A stretch of 64,000 nt of DNA from Liriodendron chinense. Taxonomy: Eukaryota; Streptophyta; Magnoliopsida; Magnoliales; Magnoliaceae. The DNA is taken from assembly GCA_003013855.2 (NCBI GenBank), contig PVNU02002806.1:124001-188000 (forward strand). Direction: 5' to 3'. Each line of letters starts with the position of its first letter. Positions within the stretch are counted from its first letter, which is position 1. Under the pieces are notes generated by a model. It made no database searches. It was not told the origin of the DNA and was given only the letters and a program-made list of their open reading frames with translations. Shown in pieces: positions 41,722-52,970 of this stretch. The position numbers were made by a program, and so were the translations under genes.

Positions 41722-42185
41722 GGGAGCGGTTTCGGTGGATCCCCGACAGTGGGGCCCACTGTTATGTATGTGACTTAAATCCACGCCGTCCACCCGCTTT
41801 TAAAGCTCCTTTTGGGGCATGAATCCAAAATTGAAGCAGATCCAAATCTTAGGTGGACCACATCACAGGAAAAAATGGTGATTGAATACCCACCATTAAA
41901 AGCTTCTTGAGGGCTAGTTATCTGCCATCCAACGAGTTGATGTGGTCAAAGAGTTCTTGATGAAGAAACCATACAAATATCAGCTTGATCTAAAACCTTT
42001 GTGGGCCCGTAAGAAGTTTTTAATGGTCAATCACCTCTGTTTCCTATGGCGTGGTCCACGCCAGTTTGGATATGCTTCATTTCTAGCATCATGGCCTAAA
42101 TGAGCGGTCAAAACGGATGGGCGTCATGAATGTAAGGCACATATATCATGGTGGGCCCACAGTCAGGAATCCACTGAAGCGGCCC
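41722..42185. mobile_element. Family B foldback MITE in the 5' flank of the TMEM256-like gene
   Basis: GGAGCGGTTTCGGTGGATCC...CAGTGGGGCCCACTG at left is inverted at right (GGGCCCACAGTCAGGAATCC...GAAGCGGCCCC). It carries the whole family B core. It starts about 75 bp upstream of the ATG at 41646, so the transcription start or promoter may lie in it. Confidence 0.68.
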
Positions 42186-42198
42186 CAATTACGGGACC

Positions 42199-42676
42199 TG
42201 TGACCCCGGGCAACCGGAGCTGTGGGGGCCTCATAGAGATGTCCGTGACAAATCCACTCCGCCCATATTTTTTGTAAGACCAAGATAGGATAAGATTCTA
42301 CAAACAATCCAGATCCAAAACTCAGGTGGGCCATACCACACGAAACAGTGGATATTGAACGCTTTGTGGTGACAAAAGTTTTGCATCAGAATGATTTTTT
42401 CTTCTTCTTTTTTTATTTTCTTTTCTAACAGTTTATCTGAGTATTAATAATTCTATGAACGTTTTGGATGGCATATAATCATCATGGTCAGCTCCAGAAA
42501 GGTTTCAATGGTGGACATTGGTGTTCCCAGGGTTTTGTTGTGTGGCCTAGTTCAGTTTTTAATCTGCCTGATTTTTAGGATCCTGCCCTATTTTTGTCTT
42601 TCGAAACAGATGGATGTAGTGGATTTGTCACTGACATCTCTGTGGACCCCACACAACCCCGGGCACATATCTCTTT
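42199..42676. mobile_element. Family B-type foldback MITE
   Basis: Arms: GTGACCCCGGGCAACCGGAG ... TAGAGATGTCCGTGACAAATCC, inverted at right as GGATTTGTCACTGACATCTCTGTGG ... CACAACCCCGGGCACAT. The centre has the poly(T)-rich spacer and GTTTCAATGGTGGACATTGG. Upstream of the TMEM256-like gene. Confidence 0.62.
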
Positions 42677-43405
42677 TGGTTGAGGAAGGTTCATAATAAG
42701 TCTGTGCTCATCTTCGCAGTAGAATTCACCAGCTTATGTATGCGTACACCAATGTTTTCTAATGTGCTTTCGGGACACTACCAGATCTAAGATGCATATA
42801 AACATTGATGGGTGTCTTTCTCATTGCTTCTTTACGTTTTGAATTTTGAGCATGTAAATATTATAAACTTTGGATGATACTTTGATGATTTGTGGATAAG
42901 GTTTTGGTGATTATTCCTTAGAAGGATCCGATTTCCCTTTTGATTTATGATGCGATGCTTTTCATTTTCATTTAAGCTTTCACTCGCGTAACTAATGATA
43001 AAAATAAACCCTCTGCCATAAGTTAGATTTAGAGTTGGAATTTGGTGAGCCCATTTACCAAGTCTAGTGCGTGATGAGGAAGCTAAAGCAACTTGTGATT
43101 GGTGCTCAAAAAGTAGATAGCCCAATTACGTATTTCAGGGCATGACATTTTATATTGATAGTTCCAATAGAATTTTAACAGTCAGTGACATTCAATATTA
43201 ACACAAATATCAACTTGATCAGCACTATTTCTTTTGGTGTGATCCACCTAAGATGGGTCATGCCCTAAAATGATCTGACAACACATACATCGAGGTGGGC
43301 TCTACAATTGGGGACTCACATACTAAGATGTTACACCAGACTCACTGAATCCACACCCAGCGGACTCCATCCTGCCTTGCTAGGATGGTTCAGTCAAGGC
43401 TTGGG
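42677..43405. other. No gene seen
   Basis: AT-rich DNA with no recognisable coding sequence. The stretch 42800-43150 resembles LTR-type non-coding sequence, ending in CAGGGCATGACA, but I could not find paired ends. Confidence 0.4.
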
Positions 43406-43539
43406 CTCTGTGGGGCTGACCATGATGTATATGCTCTATCCACATCATTCATTCATTTTTTTTAGATCCTTTTAGCATATAGGCTAAAAAAATGAGGTAG
43501 ATGCAAAGTTCAAATGATCCTTTCATGTTTTAAGATCAT

Positions 43540-43730
43540 TTGTGTCTCTCCTGCTAGCCCCTGCTGGTAGGCACTTTGGCATTTCAACAGCCGGTCTCTG
43601 GTTCGAAATGCCAAGGAGACACACTAACTCCTCTAGTGGGTGGGTGCATCGTGTGACTACTGACCCGTGTGGGTGCATTGCCCAACTAACAAGGTGGGTG
43701 GGTTGCATGACTAACAAAAAAAAAAAAAAA
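43540..43730 (+). mobile_element. tRNA-derived SINE (family S1) with poly(A) tail
   Basis: Starts GTGTCTCTCCTGCTAGCCCCTGCTGG, with B-box GGTTCGAAATGCC near 43601, then AGTGGGTGGGTGCATCGTGTG modules and a ~16-A tail. An 8-bp duplication AAGATCAT is at 43532-43539 and 43731-43738. The terminal poly(A) identifies reverse transcription through LINE-type machinery. The reverse-orientation relative is at 18317. Confidence 0.85.
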
Positions 43731-43935
43731 AAGATCATGTTAGTGCATGATCCCCAAAATGAAGAGATCCAAAGCTAAAATGAACCACAAAGCAGGGATT
43801 GAACACCCACCATTAAACACATTTTGGGAGCGCCAAATTTTTTATCAGGTAGATATTTTGTGTTTTCCCTTTGTCCAGGTTCATTTGAGGTTATGAACAG
43901 GTTGGATGCCTGATGGCAAACAAATATCACTGGGC

Positions 43936-44064
43936 GTGCATTTCAACAGCAAGTCTTAGGTTCCAATGCTAAAGAGATATCACGAGGTGGGTGCATGTGT
44001 GATTGACAATGTAGGTGTGTTGCGCAGCTAGCAGGGTGGGTCGGTTCCAAGACTGAAAATAAAA
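43936..44064 (+). mobile_element. Truncated SINE (family S1)
   Basis: Begins GTGCATTTCAACAGCAAGTC, inside the family, with a diverged B box (GGTTCCAATGC), then GGTGGGTGCATGTGTGATTGAC and A-rich end. The duplication AAATATCACTGGGC / AAATATCACCGGGC flanks it at 43922-43935 and 44065-44078. It is 5'-truncated relative to the 43540 copy. Confidence 0.78.
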
Positions 44065-44601
44065 AAATATCACCGGGCATACTTGGAAGCTTTCAATGCC
44101 CATTGCATGGCTAATTGAACTTGGATATGCCTCATTTTCGGGCCATACGCTAAAATGATCTAGAAAAATGAATGGACGACGTGGATAAAACCCATACATC
44201 ACGGTGGGCCCCACATAGTAGAGAGCAGGATGATATTTGCTTCCATAGTTTTCACCTGTGTCCGGCTGGAATGCTACTCTCAGTCAACTTCACCATGTGC
44301 AACACATGGTGAGTTTGGAGGGTGAACATTTTCCATACATCGTTTCCAACATTATAGCCTACCTAAGTCATGGATGGGGATAAGTTTTTAGCCTTGGCCA
44401 TAACATGGGGTGTCTTACCTGATGGTTGGGGTGGATTTCACATTAACACTATGGTAGCCCACCCAAGCCATGGCCCCTTTTGCAAATTAAGCTAACGCTT
44501 TCACAAGCATTTAATATAAATAAATGCATTTAATATAAATAAATGTACAGCTAGTTGGACGAAAATGCACTATAGGACTAGTTGTTTGTGTGTGGGCATT
44601 A

Positions 44602-44605
<4 letters not shown>

Positions 44606-44689
<84 letters not shown>
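44606..44689. repeat. Compound (CT)n(TA)n microsatellite
   Basis: About 19 CT units run directly into about 23 TA units. Both frames through it are repeat translations. Confidence 0.9.
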
Positions 44690-44692
<3 letters not shown>

Positions 44693-45025
44693 ACTAGTTG
44701 TATGTCCAACTAGTTGGTATTTGGGGCCCAGCATGGTGTTTGTACAATATCTTGCCCGTCCATTAAGATTATCCCATCACGAAAATGAGATGACCCAAAA
44801 ATCAGGTTGATCCAACTATTAGGTGGTGTACACCATAGGAAACCATAAAACAACACCTATAAACTCCACATTCACATGGAGCATCACATTTTCATGGTTG
44901 GATTGTCTTTATTTTTTGTGCACCCTATTTTTATAGTGAAACAATCTTTCTGTACGGACGAAATATCATACAAACACCATAGTGGCCCCCACATGCTAAC
45001 TAGTTGTATGTCCAACTAGTTATGT
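44690..45025. mobile_element. Family D foldback MITE, CAACTAGTT ends
   Basis: Left arm GCAACTAGTTGTATGTCCAACTAGTTGG...TGGTGTTTGTAC is inverted on the right as ATACAAACACCATAGTGG ... AACTAGTTGTATGTCCAACTAGTT. Each end itself contains the dyad of CAACTAGTTG. A (TA)n run lies on both outer sides (44644-44689 and 45039-45088), which suggests insertion into a TA microsatellite. Confidence 0.68.
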
Positions 45026-45035
45026 GTGAGCATCT

Positions 45036-45038
<3 letters not shown>

Positions 45039-45088
<50 letters not shown>
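45039..45088. repeat. (TA)n microsatellite
   Basis: About 25 TA units, mirroring the one on the other side of the family D MITE. Confidence 0.9.
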
Positions 45089-45091
<3 letters not shown>

Positions 45092-45214
45092 ACAAGAACT
45101 ACCATTTGATATGGAATCTAATGGATGGAGTGGATTTTACATATCCATTATGGTGAGCCTTGTAAAAATCAACCGTGTACGTATTTACCAGATATTCTCA
45201 TTGGTGTGCGACTC

Positions 45215-45617
45215 AGATTGCGTCCGACCTTGGTCGGACCTTTAAGCGTCCGGCTAGACTTGTTAGGGGACCCACTGTGATGTATCGGTTTATCCAAGCC
45301 ATCCATCCCTCTTATAAGATCATGTTAATGTAATAACCCAACAATAAGTCAAATCCATCATTGTATTCGACCACACCAAATAGTAAGCTTGGGTTGCATT
45401 AAATGGGCATAGCATAATTTCAAGTTACATTAAATACAATAGTAGTCTCTGGTGTGGTCCATAACACCTTTGTATCTGCCTCAATTTTGGGCCCATCCCT
45501 TAACATGATCTCAGAAAACGAGTGGACGGCGAGGATAGACCGATACATCACGGTGGGCCCTCACCCAGATCTGGTCATACGCTTAAAGGTTCAACCAGGG
45601 TTCGGACGTAATCTGCG
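45215..45617. mobile_element. Family B-type MITE
   Basis: Left arm CCTTGGTCGGACCTTTAAGCG ... GGGACCCACTGTGATGTATCGG is inverted on the right (CCGATACATCACGGTGGGCCC ... ACGCTTAAAGGTTCAACCAGG). No TSD was identified. Confidence 0.6.
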
Positions 45618-45639
45618 TTCCCAGATATGTAGATTGGAT

Positions 45640-45960
45640 ACTACCCCACTAGGGACCTGCAGGACCTAAGGAGCCACGTGATGTATGGGTTTTGTCCACA
45701 TCGTCCATCTATTTTTTCATATTATTTTAGTGTAAAAGTTTAAAAATAGGGAAGCAACAGTGATAATTACAGTTGCAATTGAAACCCTCATAGGACCCAC
45801 CCTGAGACTTTTGTCTACTTAATTTTTGGTTTGATGCACTGAAGTAGCTGCAAAAATATGTGGATGGCATGGATATATAATACATGCATCAAGGTGGCCC
45901 ACGGTCAGGAACGCACCATATTAGATGAGGTTGTGGTTGCACCAAATCTGCTCCCAAAGC
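45640..45960. mobile_element. Partial family B MITE
   Basis: It contains GTGATGTATGGGTTTTGTCC, CACCGTCCATCTATTTTTTCA-like core and an outward GGATATATAATACATGCATCAAGGTGG end, but with internal deletions. Confidence 0.5.
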
Positions 45961-46029
45961 ATTGGTAAACTGCCGCTACTGTCGACTCCAGTTGCATGGC
46001 GTAAATCAAGTGAATATTGCATTGACGTG

Positions 46030-46500
46030 GCAAAATTCTGTAGGCCCAATATGATGTATGTGTTATATCAACACCGTCCATCCATTTCTTAAAGGTTAAT
46101 TAAGGGCATGAGACAAAACATAAAGCAGATCTAAGGCTCAAGTGGACCACTGGATTGAACACCTACCATTGAAAACTTCTTGGGGCCATACAAGCTTTGG
46201 ATCAAGCTGATATTTCCGATTTCCCTTTTTCCAAGTTTGTGTGGCCTTATGAACAGGTTGGATGGCAAATAAACATCCTAGTGGAGCCCTAAGAATGTTT
46301 CAATGGTGGGCATTTAATGTCCACTGTTTCCTATGGTGTGGTCCACTTGAGATTAGATCTATCTCATTTTTAGGAAATTACACTAAAATGATCTCTAGAA
46401 ACTGATGGATGACATGGATATACTGAACATACATCATGGTGGGCCCAATGGTTAGGGAGACACTCGCCTCGGTGTTTCCGGGGCAACACCTAATCCACTA
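46030..46500. mobile_element. Family B MITE
   Basis: Core phrases run in the usual order: AATATGATGTATGTGTTATAT, CACCGTCCATCCATTTCTTA, CTCAAGTGGACCAC, GGTTGGATGGCAAATAAACAT, CCTATGGTGTGGTCCACTTG, GATATACTGAACATACATCA and GGTGGGCCC. The outer right arm has GGGGCAACACCTAATCCAC. Confidence 0.6.
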
Positions 46501-46544
46501 CTTGCTGCTATGGGAACTTTAAAAGTTTCTCGAACCAACACTAG

Positions 46545-47000
46545 TTTGGGGAGGCTCACCTTTCATTTTTTAAGGGGCCCACCGTGAAATGTTTGAGAGA
46601 TCCACTTCAATCATTAGATGTATAATCCCATTTTAAGATGGGAGAAAACAAAACATTATAACCTATGATTCAAGTAGGCCATACCAATTGAAACAATTGG
46701 GAGAGACATCCACCCTTGATTTTTATAGTGCCCATCGTGATTAGCATGTAAAATTCACTCCAGCCATTATCTTCCACACCAAATGTTAGGCCTTGGACCC
46801 TAAAAATCAGGGCTATAAGTGATTCAAGTGGGCCATGCGAGGAGAAAATGTTTGGAGGGTGAGCTTTCTATCTACACTTTTTCCGAGTATGCGGTTCACG
46901 TGAACCAGGAATGAGGCTGGTTTCTAGGCACTAGGTTTAACATGAAGTGACTCACCTAATGGTTGGGTGGATTTCACACTAACCCTACAATAGGGCCGAA
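46545..47000. mobile_element. Family C MITE
   Basis: GGGGCCCACCGTGAAATGTTTGAGAGATCC, ATCCCATTTTAAGATGGG and later AGCATGTAAAATTCACTCCAGCC, GGTTGGGTGGATTTCACACTAACC. Related to the copy at 19495-19915. Ends not fixed. Confidence 0.45.
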
Positions 47001-47099
47001 CAAAGCAAGCAACTATTTTTCATAATTTGAAATACCTTAGGCATGAAAAGATTACCAACATTAACTGCACATTAATGCTAGGGTGGATATGAGGTTGGT

Positions 47100-47470
47100 G
47101 GATCCCTAACTGCAGCGTCCATTGTGATGTATGTGGCTTACATCCACACCGTGCATCCATTTTGAAAGCTCATTTTAGGTCATGATAAAAAAAAATGAAG
47201 CACATCCAAATCTTAGGTGGACCATACCATAGAAAATAGTAGTAATTGAATCCCACTATTAAAAACTTCATGATAGCCACCGGAATAACTTTTTTATTTT
47301 TATTTTTTATTCTTTTAAACATGCACTCACACCCCGACACACACTCACACATATTCTTTTAAACACGCACTCACACCCCCCACACACACTCACACACTCA
47401 CACCACAGTTGAATTTCACTGGCATACTCGAACCCATGACCTTTTGTTGAAACTATTGTGAATCTACCAT
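47100..47470. mobile_element. Partial family B MITE and a SINE-like sequence
   Basis: 47100-47285 is a left half of family B (TTGTGATGTATGTGGCTTAC, GGTGGACCATACCATAG). At 47290-47470 the minus strand has a B-box-like GGGTTCGAGTATGCC, with CACACTCACACCCC repeats and a poly(T) start on the plus strand (poly(A) on the minus), so a second SINE type in minus orientation is likely. No TSD found. Confidence 0.45.
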
Positions 47471-47834
47471 GCCTGAGGATCCAATTCGGAAGGGATAGAC
47501 ATTTGTAAGGAAAAGAAGACCCTTTCTTTCACAATGCACCAAGAAAGTGGGGGCTTATTTCACCAATTTTGGAAATCCTAACTAGAGAAGCAAAATATCT
47601 AGAATTTCAAATCATGAAGAGTGCGGATTGTTTGTGTTGGCAGCATAGAAGAATCCAACGCTGTCACTTCTTGTTCATCTACGTCATAAGAGCCGACGTC
47701 AACTTACGTTATCAATAAATTTAGAAAAGAAAAAAAGTAGAAATTCATTTACACTGTTTTATACGTTTTTACTCATTGCTTATACGAAATACCCTTATTC
47801 AAATTAGATTTGACAGGCTAGCAAATCTATCAGA
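47471..47834. other. No gene seen
   Basis: Non-coding, no motif recognised. Confidence 0.4.
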
Positions 47835-48022
47835 GGAGTGCATAGTCTATGGGCCCCACTATGGTGTATGTGTTAGATTGTCACTGTCCAATCATTTTTA
47901 TAGATCATTCTAAGGCACCATCCCAAAAATGAAGCTAATCTAGAGCTCATGTGGACCACACCATAGAACACCGACCATTTTAATTATGAATGTTCATTCA
48001 ACACTGTTTTCTATGTTGTGGT

Positions 48023-48213
48023 TAGAGCTGTACACGAACCAAGCTAGCTCGAAAAGCTCGCTCGGCTTGGCTTGAAAAAGCTCAGTTCGGCTTGATTCGG
48101 AGGGTAGATCAAGCCAAGCCAAGCCGAATATCTAGGCTCGTTGGAAATTCGAGCCAAGCCCGAGCTTGACCTGAGCTTGGCTCGTAGAAGTCTCGGTATA
48201 TTTTTTACTGAAA

Positions 48214-48277
<64 letters not shown>

Positions 48278-48895
48278 ATATAATATAATAAAAAATATAT
48301 TTTTTTCACGCCCTTTCGTCCTAATTCTTTTCCTCCAGCGTCCTTTCGTACTCGCCCGCCCACCCCTAAAAATCTCAAAAACAAAACTCCCTCCCCTCCG
48401 GCCGAATCGACCTCGGCCGGCGGTCCCGGCCTGACCAGCGACCCCCTCCGATCATCGGCCTCACCTCCTCCCTCTCCGGCTCTCCCTCATCTCTGATTTC
48501 TCTCCTCCGTCGTCCAGCCTCACCTCCTCCCTCTCCGGCTCTCCCTCATCTTTGATTTCTCTCCTCCGTCGTCCCGCCTCACCTCCTCCCTCTCTAGCTC
48601 TCCCTCATCTTTGATTTCTCTCCTCCGTCATCCGGCCTCACCTCCTCCCTCTCCAGCTCTCCCTCACCTCTTTGCCCAACGCTCGATTGCTCGGCTCGAA
48701 TTTAGGCTCGAAAGCTTGAAGTTCAGACAGGCTCGAACAGGCTCGAATTTGGCTCAAAAGCTCGTCCAAACCAAGCCAAGCCCACCACCTGGGCTCGAGG
48801 ACCAAGCCGAGCCAAGCATGAGCCCAGGTCGCCCGCTGACCAAACCAAGCCGAACTGGGCAAAGCTCGGTTCGGCTCGGCTCGTGTACACTTCTA
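48023..48895. mobile_element. hAT-like non-autonomous element, exact TSD
   Basis: Ends TAGAGCTGTACACGAACC and GGCTCGTGTACACTTCTA are inverted repeats. The 8-bp duplication GTTGTGGT is exact at 48015-48022 and 48896-48903. Inside are CTCGGCTTGG phrases, a (TA)n run at 48222-48275, a 59-bp tandem array at 48459-48670 and CTCG-rich right-hand DNA. The 113-codon frame through it (48611-48952) follows composition and the repeat, and crosses the right end, so it is not a gene. Confidence 0.85.
48459..48670. repeat. 59-bp tandem repeat, about 3.5 copies
   Basis: Units start CCTCACCTCCTCCCTCTC at 48459, 48518, 48577 and 48636 (partial). They differ by few bases, so the array is much younger or better homogenised than its surroundings. 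It lies inside the hAT-like element. Confidence 0.9.
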
Positions 48896-49078
48896 GTTGT
48901 GGTCCACTTGAGATTTGAATCTGCCTCTACTTCAGCACATATCATAAAATGATCTATAAAAATAGATGGTTGGTATGGATGAAGTACATAATCATACTAG
49001 AGCCTACATAGAATTAACCTCCTTAGCCAATCTGCGTATAGTCTCGCCCATCACCTTCCACGTGAATTGCCTACCAAA

Positions 49079-49607
49079 CGAGAGCGGATTAGGTGAGATC
49101 TTGAATCCACCGAGGTGGGTGGGACCCCTGAGCATGAGGCCTACTATGATGTATGTGACTACATCCACGCCGTCCATCCGCATTGAAAGCTCATTTTAGA
49201 GCATGATCCAAAAAATTAAGGAGTTCCAGATCCCAAATGGACCATAATACAGTAAACCTAGTAATTGACCATTAAAAACTTCTTGTGGGCCACAAAAGCT
49301 TTGGATCAAGATGATATTTATGTGGTCCCTTCATTTATGTGTTTGTGATCTTATAAACAGGTTGGATGGCAAATAAACATTCTGGTGGAATCCATGAAGT
49401 TTTTAATGGTGAGGATTTAATCACGACTATTTCCTGTGGTGTGGTCCACCTAAGATTTGCGTTAGCTTCATTTTTTTTAACATGCCCTAAAATAAGCTTT
49501 AAAAATAGTTGGATGATGTGGATTTAAGGTACATACATCACTCTGAGCCCCAGAATTAGGGGTCCCACCCACCTCGGTGGATTTAGGGTTTCACCCAATA
49601 CGCTCCC
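49079..49607. mobile_element. Family B foldback MITE, 9-bp TSD
   Basis: Left arm GAGCGGATTAGGTGAGATC ... CCACCGAGGTGGGTGGGACCC is inverted on the right (GGTCCCACCCACCTCGGTGG ... CACCCAATACGCTCCC). Nine-base duplications CCTACCAAA (49070-49078) and CCTACCAAT (49608-49616) flank it with one mismatch. The TSD length supports a Mutator-like origin for family B as for family A. Confidence 0.78.
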
Positions 49608-49616
49608 CCTACCAAT

Positions 49617-50122
49617 GGATTTCCTATGAAAGCCTTGCGCAGGATGCGCAAGTTCCTGCGTTGGAAACCTAAGTGGGGCCCACCATATATTTTCGAGAAA
49701 TCCACCCCTTCCATCCACCTCGTGAGCTCATTTTAGGACATTATAAAAAAATGAACGGAATCCAGGACTCAAGTGGGTCGAAAATGTGAGGATTGAACAT
49801 CCACAGTTGAAATATTCATGGGGCCACAGAAGTTTTAAATAAGGAAAATATTTGTGTTATCAATTAACCAGTAAGAATGACGTTATGAACGGTATTGGTG
49901 TCATATAAACATCACTGTGGACCCAGGGAGGTTTCAAAGGTAAGCATTTCCCTACCCACCTTTTCCTTAAGTGTGGACCACTTGAGTCTTATATGCGGCT
50001 CGTTTTTGGTCTAATGTCCTAAAATGATCTCACAAGGCAAATGGACGGTGTGGATTTCTCGAAAACATTACGGTGGGCCCCACCTTGGTTTCTTCTTGCG
50101 CAAGGCTTTTGCAGCCTTCGGA
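49617..50122. mobile_element. Family A foldback MITE
   Basis: Left GGATTTCCTATGAAAGCCTTGCGCAGG ... AGTTCCTGCG and right TTCTTGCGCAAGGCTTTTGCAG are the family A ends, with the standard core between. It lies directly against the previous MITE, separated by a few bases. Confidence 0.65.
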
Positions 50123-52133
50123 GGTGATGCACGGAATGATTTGGCAGGCACTCAGCGTTTATTGAAAAAATACAAAAAAAAAAAAAAAAAACCCCAAATG
50201 AAAAACTAAAAAAAAATCTACCTTGCCCTATTTTCTCCCAATGACCAGAAGAACAATCCGATCTTCCCTTCTTCTCCACTTTCGAACTTCGATCTTCTAT
50301 AGCTATAAAAAAAAAAAAAAAAAATCCCCTAAATTGCTCTTCTATCACAAGCCACTCTCTTCTGATCTAATCATTTGAATTAGTGTTCACAGGTAAAGTT
50401 TTGATTTGAACTTCTATTTATAGTTTCTGTACATTGGTATGAATATATGACATTTATTCTTCCCTATTTGCATTAAATGTTTCGATTTTCGTCATTGTTT
50501 TATTTGAACAAATGTCACAAGTTGATGATTATGTGATTTGTTGAATCGTAATACCATTGTATTCATCTTTGCCACTATAATTATTTGTAATTACTCCTAA
50601 ATATTTGATGAAATACCTCAAGTGGATATTTTGTTCGCCCCACCATGATTATGTGTTAGATTCACAAATATATTTGGCAATTCTATCTTGTCCAATATAT
50701 TCACATGAGTCAAATTGTCATTTATGCCAGATCTGTTTTCATCAATTCTTGATTGTGTGATTGCCCTAAAAGGAGGCATTTGTTTTGAAACATCGTTTTT
50801 ACATTTTAGGTCAATGGAAAATATACATGACATTGAATCTTACGCACAATTTGAGGTTGAGGTACCGAATCCGAAAATTGGTATGGAATTTGAAATAGAA
50901 AAAGATGCTTATAATTTCTATAATAATTTTGGAAGGAAAGTTGATTTTAGTGTACGGATGAATAATAAGACTATAGATAGAAGGACAGGTGTATTGAAAA
51001 TGAAAAAAAAATATTTGTTCTAGGGAAGGTAAACGCCCATTTGATAAACGTGATTCCAATGTAAAGCATCACCGTGATGAAACAAGAATAGGATGTGAGG
51101 CATATATGACCATTAGATTGGGACTTGATGGTAAATATTGAATAACTGCATTTAACTTTGATCATAATCACATTCTTGCATCTTCAGAAGCATCTCATTT
51201 GTTAAGATCACAACGAAAATTTGCTAGTGCTCAAGTAATTATAGCTGATGATTGTGATAGGTCAGGTATAAAGCCAAAATCAATATTTGATTTAATGAGT
51301 AGATAAGCTGGTGGTCGACAGAATGTTGGACATAGTATGGTGGACTATAAGAATTATTTACGGATAAAAAGAGAAAATGCGATGGAAAAATTTGATGTTA
51401 AAGGTCTATTGAAATTTTTCAAAAGAAAGCAAGTTAAAGATTCAAAGTTCATCTACTCTATTCAATTTGATGCCGGAAGATCGTATCACCAATATTTTTT
51501 GGGCAGATGGAAGAATGATTTTAGATTACGATCGTTTTGGAGACGTGATTTGCTTCGACATGACGTATAAAACAAATAAGTATGGACGTCTATTTGCACC
51601 ATTTATCGGAGTTAATATCATAGACAGACTGTGATTTTTGGGACTGCAGTCCTCTATGATGAAACCATCGATTCTTTCAGATGGTTGTTTAACACTTTCT
51701 ATGATGCAATGTCGGGAAGAAAGCCCTAAACCATTCTCACTGATCAGGATAAGGCCATGTCGAATGCGATAAAGTCGGAGTTATCAGAAACGGTTCATCG
51801 TATTTGTGTATGGCATATGTTTCAAAACACATGCAAACATCTCAGTCATCTATTTTGTTCTTCTGAATCTTTTGGTAATGATTTTTTCAGATGTGTATAT
51901 GATTTTGATGATGAAGATGAATTCCTCCATGCATGGTAAAAAATGATAAAAAAAATATGATCTTACAGATAATACATGGTTGTAACAGTTATTCGGTGAA
52001 AAGCAAAAATGGGCATTAGTGTACAGAAAGAATGTATTTTGTGCAGATATGAAAAGCACACAACGTTGCGAAAGTTTGAATGAGGAAATAAATAGGTACT
52101 TGAATCCCGAACAAAATATTCTCAAGTTTTTTG

Positions 52134-52970
52134 TGATGGGGTTTTTCCTCCTCAACTTAGAGGAGAGATTGGTGTAGCCTGGGTGTGGTCGGGCGCCTGG
52201 ATCAAGTGTAGTCGGGCGACCAAAATTCACCCAGATGAGGCAGAAAGTTGCTGGACAGTTTTGACAGAAGTCGGGAGCCCGATGGTCTTGTGACCTAGAG
52301 CACGGTGCCTTGGGCGGGCGCCCGAGCAAGTTGGTCTGGGTGCCCGAAATTGAGAAGTTCCTTTTGGTTTTCTCACTGGACCATTTTTTGTTTGGGCGGG
52401 CGCCCGACGGCCCTTTTGACCGGGTGGCCGACCTGACGCGGACTGCTTATAAGCAGTTTCCTCTTTGGATTTTGTTTCCTCCGGTTCTCTATTTAAGAGG
52501 TTCCAAATCGGGATTAGGTTATCCCATTAAGGTGTTTTCACGTCCAAGGTGAGAGAGAGAAAAAGAGGAAGAGAGAAAGAGAAAAGAGAGAGAGGAAGCT
52601 TGTTGGTAGAGGATGCTTTGCTCGCGAAGGTGATTCACTGTGCAACGACATCTCGGCTCTTCAACGTCCTCGTGCTCGAGTGAGATCTCTCCGTTTTCAT
52701 TGTTCTCTTATTGTTTATCCACTATTACGTGAGTGAAGAAAGTTTGATCCAAGCGGTGTGTGCTTGTGATCGGTTGTAACGCTCTACTTCATAGTGGATT
52801 GTTGATTTGGACTAGGTCCCGTGGTTTTTACCTCTTTTGAGGGTATTTCACGTAAAAACTCATTGTGTCGTGTGGTTGATGCTTTATTCTTGATTATTGC
52901 ATTATCATAGCCCATATTTCTAGTGCATTAGGGGGCGTGATCCTAAGGTTTGTGTGAAACGCACCCAACA
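52134..52970 (+). repeat. Solo LTR inside the FRS pseudogene
   Basis: Starts TGATGGGG at 52134 and ends CACCCAACA at 52970. The 5-bp duplication TTTTG is exact at 52129-52133 and 52971-52975, and removal rejoins the FRS frame (LKFF / EHFERLVDD). U3 has a GC-rich array at 52180-52440 (GGTCGGGCGCCTGG, GGGCGGGCGCCCGA, CGGGCGCCCGACGG), with CTGGACAGTTTT at 52251 and a TATTTAAG box at 52490. Purine-rich stretches follow the TATA box. The start could instead be near TGGTGTAGCC at 52170 if some internal sequence remains; the TSD favours 52134. Confidence 0.75.

Larger units (their letters stand above)
43408..44230. mobile_element. Family B MITE carrying two SINE insertions
   Basis: The outer arms GTGGGGCTGACCATGATGTAT and GATAAAACCCATACATCACGGTGGGCCCCAC are a family B pair. 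The middle is interrupted by SINEs at 43540-43730 and 43936-44064, so the SINEs are younger than the MITE. Confidence 0.65.
47835..49010. mobile_element. Family B MITE interrupted by a hAT-like element
   Basis: Left part (GGGCCCCACTATGGTGTATG ... ACTGTTTTCTATGTTGTGGT) and right part (GTTGTGGTCCACTTGAGATT ... ATGGTTGGTATGG) rejoin at the 8-bp TSD GTTGTGGT, restoring the family B phrase TGTTGTGGTCCACTTGAG. Confidence 0.7.

Noticed and set aside
44511..44810. Frames with YIYIYI and SLSLSL runs
   Set aside because: Translations of (TA)n and (CT)n microsatellites.
48611..48952. 113-codon proline-rich frame
   Set aside because: Lies in the hAT-like element, translates the 59-bp repeat and crosses the element's right end.
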